From positions 52,965,423 through 53,029,422 of the forward strand of contig OX421968.1 in the NCBI GenBank assembly GCA_949128115.1: 64,000 bases of DNA. The letters are read 5' to 3'. Below are positions 24,074 to 35,575 of the stretch, in pieces. The position numbers were made by a program, and so were the translations under genes. This DNA is from Anaspis maculata. Taxonomy: Eukaryota > Arthropoda > Insecta > Coleoptera > Scraptiidae. Each line of letters opens with the position of its first letter. Position 1 is the stretch's first letter. The notes beneath the pieces are model-generated. The model made no database searches, had not been told where the DNA came from, and saw nothing but the letters and a program-made list of their open reading frames with translations.

Positions 24074-25154
24074 GGACCCCGCAAGATTCTTATGGAAAAT
24101 GGCTCCCGGTTAAATTCTCTGAATTCTTGATATGTTGTAGCTCATGAGATACTAATCAAATACCGTGAACCTCAAACTCGAATAATGGACAGTTTTTTAC
24201 CCACAGGGGGTTGAAGTTGGAGGTTTTGACGGCTTAAAAATGGTATTCTGACGTAAATAAAAGCTTTCTATTTGGTTTCTCTCTAAGTTGTGTTTCATGC
24301 TAAATGTATTTATTCGACAGAAAAATATCAACCCCCTCCTTCACCCCCATCCCTTATCTACCACCACAAAATTCGAGATTATTCTCAAAAGCCATGCAGA
24401 TGGCTTCTGTGATTTAAATTATGAATTTTGACATTAAAATTATTTTCCACCCCTAATGTTGGGGTGCCGATTTTCCAATTTTCCTCGGTTAATTTGGCTG
24501 ATGTGTACTTCTAGTTCTGTTGAACAAAAAGTTCCTATGCCAAAACTTATTCCTATGTACCGTTTTTGTTCTACAGGGAACTGAAGTTGGAGATTTGAGA
24601 GCATAAATATTGAACTTCAGTCCCCTGCAGAACAAAAACTGTTCATAGGAATAAGTTTTGGTATGAGAACTTTTTGTTCAGCAGAATTAGAAGTACACAA
24701 TACCAAAAATTCAGCCTAATTAACCGAGGAAAATTGGAAAATTGGCACCCCAACATTAGGGGTGGAAAATAATTTTCATGTCAAAATTTATAATTTAAAT
24801 CACAAAAGCCATCCGCATGGCTTTTGGGAGTAATCTCGAATTTTATGATGGTAGATAGGGGTTGGGGATGGAGGAGGGGGTTAAATTTTTTTCTGTCAAA
24901 TAAATACATTTAGCAGTCTATGATTTAGCATGAAACACAACTTGAAGAGAAACCAAATAGAAAGCTTTTATCAACGTCATAATATCATTTTGAAGCCGTC
25001 AAAACCTCCAACTTCAACCCCTTGTGGGTAAAAAACTGTCCATTATTTGAGTGTGGGGTTCACGGTATTCGATTAGTATCTCATGAGCTACAACATATCA
25101 AAAATTCAGGGAATTTAACCGGGAGCCATTTTCCATAAGAATCGTGCAGGGTCC
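24074..25154. mobile_element. Near-perfect foldback inserted between AAA and TTT without duplication
   Basis: Arms of ~500 bp run from GGACCC at 24074 and GGGTCC ending at 25154 to a centre near 24600. The flanks read ...AAACAAA and TTTACCATG, while uninterrupted module B copies read ACAAATTTACCATG. The insertion therefore sits exactly between AAA and TTT with no target duplication. That is the published hallmark of the Spy group of DNA transposons; assignment here rests on the target site and TIR layout, not on a transposase, which is absent. Confidence 0.82.
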
Positions 25155-25503
25155 TTTACCATGTTTCTTCTTCAATATCAAAAAAATATATTCAAATATG
25201 TTGAAAACTAAAAAAGTTATCGATATTTCAAAACCTACCTACTCTGCGGGTATTTCTAGTCAGAGCCAGGGTGAGCGGCTGTTAAGCGTTTTAACAGCCA
25301 GGAGAAAGGCGTTTTTGTGTAGAGGCATGCGGGCAGCGTTTGATGAATATATTCTTCCACACGTATCGTAACAAGGTATTGACATTTCAAAACCTACCTA
25401 CTCTTCTATCTGAAAATCCGCAAGTGACAACTAGTGGCGAAATTTACACATGCGTGGACACCGAAGGTTACAATGTGTTTTTGTTATACTCATAATTAGG
25501 CAG

Positions 25504-26189
25504 AGAATTGCAACAAAATTCACAACAATTTCAAAAATTCTCTTTGGCGATGAAACACGTATACCTGCCAGTTTTGAATTTTGTTACTTGGGTTACGGCC
25601 GCCTACAGGTAAATAAGAGATGCGATTTTTTCGCGAAAACACGCAGTTGAGTTTTGGTTCTACCACGGACATTTCTTGAGCAACTAAAGCGAAAAGCAGA
25701 TCGAAATGATCCGAATCAGCGGATCTTTTGAAGACACGTTTCAATTTGTTTCTTTATATTGAATAGTTGTCTTTAATAAATTTTGATATCACAACGTTCT
25801 CGCTTGAAGTTTTAGCTTCAATATGAGCCAAAGGTGTTTGAAATCGGATAACAATGAAAGAAGTTATCATTGAAAGCCTAATATCACTTTTTCGAGATCA
25901 CCCTGTAATTAACAAAGATGGACAAAAACCCAAGAAACCGTTTCGAGGTATGAGTTCAGTGTTTCTACAGAACGAGTTGAAAAATTTCAAAAAAATGTTT
26001 TCGCGGATCGGGAGAGGTACAAACTACATTTTTTGCAGTACCTCACTACTACATCCTGTATAAATAATATGAAAAGCTTGTGACAAGAAAGAATTATATC
26101 ATGTTGTAGTCTAAGACATTAGCTGTCTAGGAGAAAAAACTAATTGCAATTCGGTATTTTCTTGAGAAAATACGACCATTAAAATTTGA
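25504..26189. other. Non-coding stretch after the last module C
   Basis: No coding region is supported. CACCCTG followed by TA at 25899-25907 may be an outer end of a TA-type element. Confidence 0.35.
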
Positions 26190-26333
26190 CCAAAATTTTC
26201 AGGTGTTCCACTTGTTGAGCACCATGATTCCGAAACAAAAAGCGATAGAAAAATTTCAAAGCCTGATCCTAATTCGCCTAAAAAAAACTAGACCTACCCT
26301 TAAGCTGTGTCGGTTTCCTCATGCAACACCCTG
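26190..26333 (-). mobile_element. TA/CAGGGTGTTGCATGAGG-type element end
   Basis: Read on the minus strand, the piece starts CAGGGTGTTGCATGAGGAAA next to TA (26334-26335). It matches 62762-62890 over ~120 bp, including the AACTAGRMTCTCGCTTTGAAA-like block. Only one end of each copy is defined. Confidence 0.65.
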
Positions 26334-26784
26334 TATACCGCCTTCTGTGTCTTCTCCTGAATATGGTTCTTATTTTATACCTCCAGAACCGGTTGAAGTA
26401 TAGAATGATAAAATATAACACATAAATACACTGAACTTCTTAGGCTAGGCTCGAGGCTAAGCTTAACAAGACGCATGGAACCTATGGAAATTTTTGTTCG
26501 AAACGTCCCTTTGGGTGGGAAGTTGGAATTAGAGAGAAAGATTGAAAATAATTTGTAAGAAATTGAATATTTTGTCAGGAAAATTTAAGTTTTCCGGGAA
26601 AATCTCGCATCTTATTCCAAACCATCTTATTGTAAAAATCGTCAATTAAAGTGAAGTCCGGTCTCGAAAACCCACGCCGGTTTCATTTAATAAAATATGA
26701 AAAATCGGTTGGAATAAAAAAGAAATGCCGGGCAGAATTCCCAAATTGGAGTAAAAATTGCGCCGGGAATAAAAGATCGGTAAG

Positions 26785-27050
26785 TAGGCTTCGCTTCAAC
26801 TGGCAGTAGACCATCAGCAGATGACCCGATTTGATTGGTTTCGGTCTTTTAAATTGTCGAGGAAGGTCTATTCCCTTTTAATACATTGTTGATTTTGACT
26901 TCCTGCTAATAAAGCAACAAGGACAAAGAAGGCCCATTTTCAGTGGCTTCCGCCATCTTGGATTTTGGCATGTCGGCCATTTTCTTATATGACAATGGTA
27001 GTCTGTCCAATTGGCTAGCCATTGATACCAAATATGAGTAAATCGGTTGG
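26785..27050 (+). repeat. Flanking direct repeat, left copy
   Basis: A ~260 bp diverged direct copy of 27895-28150 (shared GTAGGCTTCGCTT, GATGACCCGATTT and CATGTCGGCCATTTT-like blocks). The two copies bracket a family E element. Confidence 0.7.
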
Positions 27051-27109
27051 GAAATGAGCATATGGCGGATTGGCGGGCAGGATACCTAAATTGGATTAGT
27101 TGTGCTGAA

Positions 27110-27890
27110 AAAAACAAGTGATCATGCTTTCACGTGCGTGAGTCTCATTAGCGCATTTTCTTGAATAGGCATATTGTGAATGTAAAGAAATTTGGCTAAA
27201 GGAGAAACACCATTCTTTGTCCACTCTCTTCAATCGAAACCCATTGTGATATTATGTTATCGGAATGGGGTACTTGCTACTGAAATAGATTTGAATGAGA
27301 ATTTTCTCAATCATCAACAACAAGGTTTATGTTTTACATTTATGTATCACTTACTTTGGGGGCGGCGCATGGGAGCGGCAGCGTTTGGCAAGGAAACCCT
27401 TCCACAGTTTGAGTTGGGAGTTTCTAAATGTTTGAGGTAACATTAACATCTGAATCAGTGAAAATTGTTGAAAGTCGCACTTTTTTCTTTTGGGGGCGGG
27501 AGCTGGAGGCGGCGCTATATCAAAAGTAGCCAATTTTTTTCCTATTTTTAGTCAGCTATCAATACATATAGAGAAAAACTTAGATCGCTATGTTTTCGGG
27601 TTTATGTTTTTCATTTATCTCTTACTTTGGTGGCGGCGTATGGAAGCGGCAGCGTTCGGCTAAGCAAATATTGCACAGTTTGAGTTAACAGTTTCTAAAT
27701 GTTTGAGGAAATAAGCAATATGGACATTCAATTTAGCCTAGCCCAGCTTTGGGAGTGGCAGCTATGTAACAGCGAAAACATCAGAAATCTAGAGCGTCTA
27801 GTTTGCGGGGAGTTCGAGGAACGGACAGACGGACGGACAGACAAAGCCGCTGCAATAGCGATTTTCATCAAGATGGAAAATGCGCTAAAA
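27110..27890 (+). mobile_element. Repeat family E, copy 1
   Basis: It begins with ACAAGTGATCATGC and a GTGCGTGAGTCTCATTAGCG-type block and ends with GCGATTTTCATCAAGATGG. In between are diverged ~250 bp tandem units marked by CAGTTTGAGTTGGGAGTTTC and GGCGGCGCATGGGAGCGGC. The same ends and units occur inverted at 31141-32694 and again at 62450-63680. The interior has no transposase. An ACGGACAGACGGACGGACAG microsatellite precedes the right end. Confidence 0.7.
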
Positions 27891-27894
27891 ACGG

Positions 27895-28150
27895 GAAGTA
27901 GGCTTCGCTTAAACTCGTAATAGCTTTCCAGCGGATGACCCGATTTAATTGCTTATGGTCTTGTATTGATAAGTAAAGTCTATTCCGTCATAATACATGA
28001 TTGGTTTTGACTTTTCGGCAACTCCTAATAAAGAGCAACGAGAACAAAAGAAGGCCTTGAATTCTGATATGTCGGCCATTTTGAGATATGGAGATGATAG
28101 CCTATTCAATTGGACAATTGGCTAGCCAATGCTGAAAAGTTCGATAAACT
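27895..28150 (+). repeat. Flanking direct repeat, right copy
   Basis: Partner of 26785-27050, starting immediately after the family E end. Confidence 0.7.
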
Positions 28151-29830
28151 CGGTGGCAAAATAAAAATTTTAAAAGTAAAAATTCCCAGCACGCTTTTTT
28201 ATAGCCCACCTGGTATACCTACTTTTCATTACTTTGGATAATAAATCTTTTAAATTTAATTCATTCAAACTCAGTCAAATATGTTCTGCGATTTTTCTTT
28301 TATCCTGATTCCTTGATGTTTTCAATTTTAATACAATATATGAAAAATTAATATGTAATCTGATGAACGGCATGCATTCATGCCGTTCATGCTTCATCTT
28401 TTGAAGCATTGCATGTTGTTGCCAATCTTTTAATTAAGCCATTAAGTATTGTAGTACAATCAGTACAGAGTACCCACAGCAAAATAATTGTTTTTTCTGT
28501 TTTTTATCGTTGAAGATGGCATTCCTACCCGACCCGCACAATATTTAGTGTGCGACTCCACTAGGAGACGCGAGAGATAGAAATGGATCCCTGCAAGATT
28601 TTTGTTTCAGTTTTTTTGAACTGAAATGTGTAGTGCTTTTTTGCTTCGAGATTTCCGCTCCACGCTCGCACAGAACGGTCAGCCCAACCTCCCATCTGCT
28701 CGAGGTCGAGAGTCCATCTTTCATCTTTTGCTTTAATTTATGGGAAAGTAGCAACTGAAATTATATGAAAATGTTCCAGGATCCATCATACCAAAAACAT
28801 TGTTTGTTATCATCAGATAATACTGTGAGTTAGCCCTGATTCTGTCAGTTGGATAATGTTAATGATGTTCGTTTTTCCGCTTACTTTCATCAGTGAAATG
28901 ATCAAAGTGAAACTGAAACTCTGCCACATTTGCTGTTGTTGATGTTGTTGAAGTTGCTGAAGTTCGAGTTCTGCTATAAACTTGGTTTTGTTAACTGTGG
29001 AAATGATTGTTGCAAAAATCAAATTATACAAAAAAAAAGTCTCGACATAGACTAGAACTGAGTAGTCCGGATGTTAGGCGCCAACCACCTTGCATTTAAT
29101 GATTAAGCAGTGCCATTTGGTACGAATGTTGTACATACCCTTGCCTTAATTTTAAGATTGTATTTCCACAAAGGATGACCTCATAAATGAAATGTGATGT
29201 GTTGCCGCACCGTTCCCGCCTACTATTTCTGAAAATATGACAGTCGACTGCTTTTCTTCTTATGGCCTGCATTTTGAACTCGCCCATTATGGAATAAGTG
29301 AGAGTGAGAAATCAATTGAAACTAGTGGTAATGGTCATAGTCAATAATCTGAATGCAACAATAACCGTTTTCAGTGAGTAACTCTTCGTAATTGACTATG
29401 AGGGAAAATGTTAACCCATTTTTACGAGTTTTACAGCACTTCAGCGCTTACCACGAGCTTAATGACAATTGTGAAGATGACTGTGTGGTATTAAAACAAT
29501 TTATTATCTTGTTCGAGATGAATTACGGAACCATTTTGATTCTCCATCAGTCATTCCCGAAATATACTAAGAATATCCTGAAATTACGTTTATTTGATGA
29601 ATTTTTTCGTTTTTGACTCGATGTTTTTTTGTCGGTGTTTTCTGTCATTTTCAAGGAGTACAATCTTATTCGGCTGAATTATCGCTTATCTACCTTGGAC
29701 AGTCCCTAGGAGAATCTCTCACACTTTTTCTCTGATTAAAATGTTCTGCTTCTTGATGGTCTTTGATTACGATAATTTTGTTACATAAGAAATAAGAAAT
29801 TCGAAAGTTCCAAAGTCGGCATTTATAATT
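28151..29830. other. Non-coding stretch with one short palindrome
   Basis: A 12 bp stem hairpin (ATGAACGGCATG, 28363-28390) is the only structure noted. No coding region is recognised. A CAG-rich run near 28930-28965 gives poly-glutamine-like codons on the minus strand but no supported gene. Confidence 0.4.
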
Positions 29831-30287
29831 AGAGAGTTATTGCAGATGAAATAAGGGCAAGCAGTATTAAAAGCGGCACTATTTTGGCACCTACGCTTGC
29901 GCAGATTAGTGCGACGTTAAATTTCCCTTAATAAGGATAGTGCATGCCTTTATTTGTGCACTGTTTAGGTCGACCTTATTCATACTTTATTTTGACAAGC
30001 CCCAAAAATGGCTAATTTTTTGCAGATAGACTCTGCAGGCCTTGCAGTACACGTGTGCAAGAAATCAGGCCCGTCAGAGGGGTCCTTGTGTCCCGCATGC
30101 AATTTGCACTCTAACTTTAAATTAAGACCAAAAATTTAGGTTAGGAATTGGGAATAAAGGGGCAAGTAAGGGAACTTGCGATCTGCAATAACTCTTATTC
30201 AACAACCAAAAATAAGGTAAGCAGTATTTTAATAACGCCTCCTTTAATAGTGCCGTGCAGTAAAATGGCATTCTGCAATAACTCTCT
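29831..30287. mobile_element. Foldback element with AGAGAGTTATTGCAGA ends
   Basis: The outer 16 bp are inverted at the right end (TCTGCAATAACTCTCT). Inner blocks around AAGGGCAAGCAGTATTAAAA are repeated in inverse order near 30205-30235 with divergence. Flanks share at most ATT, compatible with a 3 bp duplication but not decisive. Confidence 0.65.
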
Positions 30288-31077
30288 ATTATCGTAAATG
30301 CTGAATTCAGTAGTCGGCATTTGATCAATTAAGATTCACCCATCACGTTTTTCATCAACATTTTCGGCCCTTGTAAGATTTCCCTTTTTGTCACTGTATT
30401 AATGATTTCGCCAGAAAATAATTGATTCGAATGACTGCACCCGTATATGCTCTCGCAATTTCAACCGAAGAAAAAACAATGTCGAGTTGTATTCGAGGTT
30501 GAATTCCCATGAGATTTCAACTTTCTGTTCTTGCTCTTCTCGGGCGAGAATGGAATCGACTTTTTTTCAAAGAAAACCTACAAAAAAAAAGGATTTCTCA
30601 ACTAAGTAATTGATATTACAAAAGATGAAATTCCACCGGTACGTAGGCGAAATGCCCATGATGAAGCCGTTGAATTTTCGTTGTGTTCTAATTTCAAAGG
30701 CACACAGGGCTTGGAATTAGCCTTATTATGAATGTATATCGCATTTTACAAACGCAATATACACAAACCTAAATGGGCATAGTTACGTAACTATTCCTCT
30801 ACTTGGCCGAATCTCTAACTCTTTATAATTGAAGAGACAATAGTGGTTAACCACGGAATTGTTTCGACCCTTTAGCAGCCCAAGCCTCGACTCTCTGTGT
30901 TGGGAGAAGTGCTGCGCTAATCTCGCCGTATTTCTCCATCACATTAATGTTGCAGTTAGCTATATACAGTATACACTGCTACGCACATAGTCTCAAGCGT
31001 TACGTATAATGTATACGTATACCTACCACCACACTAAATCCAATGAGGATTCAATCTCGAAAGCATCGATAGGTTTC
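30288..31077. other. Non-coding stretch, nothing recognised
   Basis: No supported coding or repeat feature. Confidence 0.4.
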
Positions 31078-31140
31078 TCGACATCTCGACGTTTTAGCAT
31101 ACGGGGAGTCCAAAAAACGAATTAAAAAATTTTACTTTTT
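31078..31140 (+). repeat. ~62 bp direct repeat left of inverted family E copy
   Basis: It contains AGCATACGGGGAGTCCAAAA and recurs with few differences at about 32695-32757, exactly at the other side of the E element. Confidence 0.8.
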
Positions 31141-31198
31141 GTTCGCGATTTTTCAGCGCATTTTCCATCTTGATGAAAATCGCTATTGCAACCGCTTT

Positions 31199-31253
31199 GT
31201 CCGTCCGTCCGTCCGTCCGTCCGTCCGTCTGTCCGTCCGTCCGTCCGTCCGTT
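31199..31253 (+). repeat. (TCCG)n microsatellite
   Basis: About 13 copies of a 4 bp unit with one interruption (TCTG). The same motif family sits at the equivalent end of other E copies. Confidence 0.95.
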
Positions 31254-31399
31254 CCTCGAACTCCTCTCAAACTAGACGACCTAGCTTTCTAATTTTTTCG
31301 CTGTTACATAGCTGCCACTCCCAAAGGAGGGCTAGGCTATATTGGATGTCTATATTGCGCCGCCAACATAGAGAAAACCGCCCCCGATTAACTTGAAAT

Positions 31400-32470
31400 A
31401 ACATAATATTGCACTTTCTACCAGACCCGATGCTCTGGTGTTCTCATTTTTTAAATAATACATAGTTGCCACTTTTAAACGTAAGCCAAGAAACATTCCG
31501 TCTTCAATATGCGCCGCCGACATGAAAAAATGGCTAAAAACCGCCCCCAATCACTTTAAAATGAAAAACATAAACCCGAAGACATAGCAATCTGATTTTT
31601 CCGGTATATAAATAGCTGACTAAGAATGGGAAAGGATAGGCTACTTTTGATATGGCGCCGCCTCCAGCTTCCGCCCCCAAAATAAAAAAAGTGCAACTTT
31701 CAACAATTTTCACTGATTTAGCTGATAATGTTACCTCGAACATTTAAAAACTCCCAACTCAAACTGTGCAACAGTTACTTTTTGCCGAATTCTGCCGCCC
31801 CCACACGCTGCCCTCAAAGTGAGAGATGAATGAAAAACATAAACCCGACAACATAACGATCTAATTCTTTCGCTATATGGATAGCTAACTGAAAATGGAA
31901 AAGAATAGGTTACTTTTGATATGGCGCCGCCTCCAACTTCCACCCCCAAAAGAAAAAAAGTGCAAATTTCAATAATTTCCACTGATTTACATTTTAATGT
32001 TACCTCGAACATTCAGAAACTCCCAACTCAAACTGGAAGAATTTCTTTGCCAAACTCTGCCGCTCCCACACGCCGCCCCCAAAGTAAGAGATAAATGTAA
32101 AACATAACCCTGAAGACATAGCGATTCAATTGTTCCGCTATATAGATAGCTGACTGAAAATGGGAAGAGATAGGCCACTTTTGATTAGTCGCCGCCTCCA
32201 GCTCCCGCCCCCAAACAAACAAAAACTGCAACTTTCACAATTTTCACTGATTGTCATATTTCCTAGAACATTTAGAAACTCTTAACTCAAACTGTGCAAC
32301 AGTTACTTTGCCGAATGCTGCCACCCCCACACGCTGCCCTCACAGTAAGAGATAAATGGAAAACATAAACCCGAAGACATAGCGATCTAATTCTTTCGCT
32401 ATATGGAAAGCCAACTAAAATTGGGAAAGAATAGACTACTGTTCATTAGTCGCCGCTCCCAGCTCCCGCC
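31400..32470 (-). repeat. ~250-265 bp tandem repeat, about four units
   Basis: Each unit carries CTCCCAACTCAAACTG, a CCGCCCCCACAC-like block, AAAAACATAAACCCGA and GGCGCCGCCTCCA-like blocks in the same order. Minus-strand open frames recur once per unit with drifting residues, explained by the repeat rather than by a gene. Confidence 0.85.
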
Positions 32471-32739
32471 CTCAAACAAAAAAATATTGATGACTGAAAG
32501 AATTTTCATTCAAATCTATTTCATTGGCAAGTACCCCATTCTGATAATACAATATCACAATGAGTTTCGAATGAAGAAAGTGGGCAAGGAATGGTGTTTC
32601 TCCTTCAACCAAATTTCTTTACGTTAACAATATGCCTCTTTGAGAAAATGCTCTACTGAGACTCACGCACGTGAAGGCATACTCACTTGTTTTTCTTGAC
32701 ATCTCCACGTTTCAGCATACGGGGAGTCCAAAAAACGAA

Positions 32740-33002
32740 TACAATTTTTTTACTTCATTTTTTCGCTCAAAAAAGGAACTGCTTGTTGACAGGCTTCTAT
32801 ACAGTGTGGATGAGTTTATCGAACATAGTTGTCGGCATCTACCTACTGTTGTAGTTGAAATAAGTGCCAATACTAATATTTATTGTGTTCCTTATCCGTT
32901 ATGTGATGTCAATATGTTATACATACATGCGAGACATGACATGTTTGTTGTAAAGCAACTTTATGATGGCCAATAAATTGTTCGAGTTTGAGTTTGAGTT
33001 AT
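32740..33002 (+). mobile_element. Possible LINE 3' end with GAGTTT-type tail
   Basis: A frame ending at 32976 is followed by CCAATAAATTG and GAGTTTGAGTTTGAGTT, a short repeated tail typical of some non-LTR elements. The ~60 residues upstream carry no identifying motif, so element type is inferred from the tail only. Confidence 0.35.
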
Positions 33003-34445
33003 TGAGTATGTGCATGTAGGTGAAAATGTGGGGGTGGATGACATGCAGCGTGAGTAGTGGCGAAACTCGGAATCATTAGGGGGGAAAATCACGTGTTAGT
33101 ATTAGCCCAGGCTTTTTAGCATTCAACATGCATTAGCATTCAATTTTTAAGGGAGGGGGGGTCAAAATTTTTATTAAAAAATTCTAGGATAAAAGTTATC
33201 TGGTCAGTGGCTTCAAATTTATCATATTTGGATACATTGGGGTATAAGTGAAACTTAATGACAAACTAGATGTCTATGGTCCCCGTGAGGAAAGCTCGGG
33301 AGCGGGGCAATTGGTGACCTGTGCAAGAGATTTGGTTTTCATTAATATTGAGACAATACTGGCATGTTGGGTATCGTTTCCCACTAAATCTGACCTTGCA
33401 AATCCGATTATGACGTTTTAATTTATATTAAAAAATGTTTTGGCCCATTTTCGTCAGAAAAAACGTGATTTTGGGACCGAAATGAAGCGGTTTTTCAATT
33501 TGAGTCATTTTTTCGTTTAATGCAATAATCATTTGGATTTAAGGTGGGATGAATTATATGGATCTTTCTGCACAAGACTATCATATCACAAACGCGACAT
33601 AAGTGGTTACAAGGTGAGGAAAAAATTTAATAAAAAAAAATGTCAGAGTCCTAAATGTCACTCAAAAATATCTCCACGCACTCCACGAAAAAGTTGTATA
33701 TTGTAGCTGTAACATCGCTTTGATTATATCTTTCAGGGTTTCTACTTGTAGCCAAAACAATTCTCTAGCTTCCAAAAAAAGAACACTCTACATTAAAATA
33801 ATAATAATAATATAACAACAGCAACTTTCCCGCGGGTATAGCCACATTTTTCAGTTTCAAGCTGGCTTACATCGTACTTCAAACCAACTCGATTTCATAG
33901 TATTCAAGAAATGATAATCATGTCGAATGCATGATGTAAATGCGTAAAATATTTGCAGTTATAGATCCTATTCGAAATTTCGAAAATTGGTGTATTCAAC
34001 GTGAAAATATCGTAAATTAAACGTCCGCAATTTTTAAGAACAAATAATTTTTTTTAATTCAAAATTGCTCACAATATTTTTAAATTAGAGCTTAACATTT
34101 TATTTGCATTTGAATAATGTATTCGAAGTCTAGCACAGCTCAGGAAGATTTTTATAGCCATGCTCTGCGAAAAATATCAAATAATTATTATTATAATTTC
34201 AAGTTCATGTTTAGCAGTAAAGTGAAGTTTAGCAGTCAAAAAATCGCATATCGCTTACCATCCGTACTTGAAGTTTATCTTGTCCAATATTAGCTTTGTT
34301 AAAAACTCGTCTATTGATTTCCCAACAATAAATCGATGGTTACCTCGAACACCTACCCATCTAAAATGATAGCAAAGTTACCTAGCACCTAAAAGTACTG
34401 AATACATAAGGTTATAAAAATAACAGATCATCTTCAGGGTCATGC
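33003..34445. other. AT-rich non-coding stretch, nothing recognised
   Basis: No supported feature on either strand. Confidence 0.45.
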
Positions 34446-34628
34446 TCAAACAACGTGGGGTAAATTCTCACATGTTGTGCCGCCCCCACAGCACTTATAC
34501 ATCTGCGAACAAGACAAAGAAGAGCGCCTGCATCTACATTTTAGAGCGCAGTTCTTCTTGCGGTTGCAAGACGCTATCTTCAAAAGAGTCTTAGGTGCTG
34601 GAAGAAGATGCGTCTTGATGAGGACCAA
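34446..34628 (-). pseudogene. Cysteine-rich CXC-like fragment, probably transposon-derived
   Basis: Sixty codons on the minus strand contain nine cysteines, in the order CNRKKNCALKCRC, then SLSCSQMYKCC, then TTC. This resembles the cysteine-rich tails (TSO1/tesmin CXC-like) often found at the C terminus of insect transposon proteins. A stop lies four codons upstream of the open part, and one expected pattern position is altered, so it is a relic. No other part of the parent gene was found nearby. Assignment is by motif impression only. Confidence 0.35.
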
Positions 34629-35000
34629 CTACACGTGGGTGTTCCCGCGTAGCCCACCGTGTTATTTGTTCACACCTATAGAGTACCTTAGCTATTATCT
34701 AGCGAAAACCCGAGGTCAATCCGAGATCTAGAAGCGCCGCGATTTGCGTGGAATGACAGACACGCACACAGACGGACGGACGAATATTGAAATGAAATAT
34801 TTTTGTTGTTTGTACATCTAGAGTACCTAAGCTATCATCTGGCAAAAAACCGAACCTTTCATTTCTTATAGTCCTATATGTGGAGATACCGAAATGTTTT
34901 GGTGCCTCTTTCAAAATGGCGTCATTTCAAAATGGTGGCCATTTGTTTTCGGTGACATTCATTCGAACCTAACTTTGGCGTGAGGCTCAGTAGCGCATTT
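34629..35000. other. Repeat debris left of the LINE
   Basis: It includes an ACAGACGGACGGACG-type run near 34760-34782 and a 20 bp piece of family E (CTCAGTAGCGCATTTTCTT) at 34986-35004 that abuts the LINE. Confidence 0.4.
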
Positions 35001-35005
35001 TCTTT

Positions 35006-35319
35006 GTGATTTCCAATAAACTTCAGTTTCATATTATAAAAACAAATTTTTCTATTGAACAGCTATGGTTGAGTGTGAGCATCGGTTCTGAAAAGCTAAT
35101 TTTCGGTGTATGTTATAGGTCTCCATCTACTGCCGTTGATTTATTTTTGCAGGAGTTGGAAAATAGTATTTTCACTTGTTCTCTCATCTCGGAGAAGATA
35201 ACATGCTCAGGAGATCTCAATATAGATATGTCTGTAAATAATACGAAGTCCATGAAGTTGAATCACCTCCTGAAAGAACTGCAACTTCATCAAATAATCA
35301 CTGAACCTACACGTGTAAC
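35006..35319 (+). pseudogene. LINE endonuclease, middle part
   Basis: About 104 codons of APE-like endonuclease: FGVCYRSPS (residues ~33-41), then GDLNIDM with the catalytic-region Asp, then IITEPTRVT. The frame is cut at the 8 bp target duplication of the element starting at 35320 and resumes at 37687. The open frame begins without a true ATG because the element is 5' truncated. Confidence 0.85.
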
Positions 35320-35345
35320 CGAGGGGTAAACCGCTGACCGAAATG

Positions 35346-35575
35346 ATGTACACTAATTCCCCTTTCTCCCACTAATGCCCAGTAATACCCTAGTAATACC
35401 CCTATAATACCCACTAATACCCCTGTAATATTCTGTAATACCCACTAATACCCGCTAATACCCAGTAATACCCCTGTAATACCCCAGTAATACCCAGTAA
35501 TACCCCAGTAATACCCAGTAATACCCAGTAATACCCTCTAATACCTTATAATACCCACTGTAGTTATTACTCGCA
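35346..35575 (+). repeat. TAATACCC minisatellite, left array
   Basis: About 20 copies of 10-12 bp units such as CCCAGTAATA and CCCCTGTAATA, in mixed order. Confidence 0.95.

Larger units (their letters stand above)
10195..26690 (+). repeat. Interrupted higher-order tandem repeat (modules D, A, B, C)
   Basis: Four modules recur in the same orientation and order. D: 10195-10390 and 26470-26690. A (ends near GAGCAGGAAAGAGCATCTGA): 10390-10905, 12200-12715, 21966-22500. B (~220 bp units): 10906-11570, 12716-13310, 19081-19640, 22501-22728, 23739-24073, 25155-25378. C (starts near GTGACAACTAGTGGCG): 11571-12170, 13311-13589, 19641-19897 continuing at 21660-21965, and 25379-25503. One full period A+B+C is about 1.8 kb. 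All gaps between modules are filled by foldback elements or unrelated sequence, so the array predates them. No protein function is apparent. Confidence 0.85.
31141..32694 (-). mobile_element. Repeat family E, copy 2 (inverted)
   Basis: The ends match copy 1 in reverse: CCATCTTGATGAAAATCGCT at about 31165 and the CTGAGACTCACGCACGTGAA block at about 32656. The inner part holds a (TCCG)n run and about four ~250 bp tandem units. Confidence 0.75.

Noticed and set aside
24074..25154. Helitron, because there is no target duplication
   Set aside because: Long inverted arms and an AAA/TTT target do not fit; a Helitron would have 5' TC and 3' CTRR ends without terminal inverted repeats and an A/T target.
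31534..32012. Repeated minus-strand frames starting MFEVTL
   Set aside because: They recur once per ~250 bp tandem unit with drifting sequence and are explained by the array.
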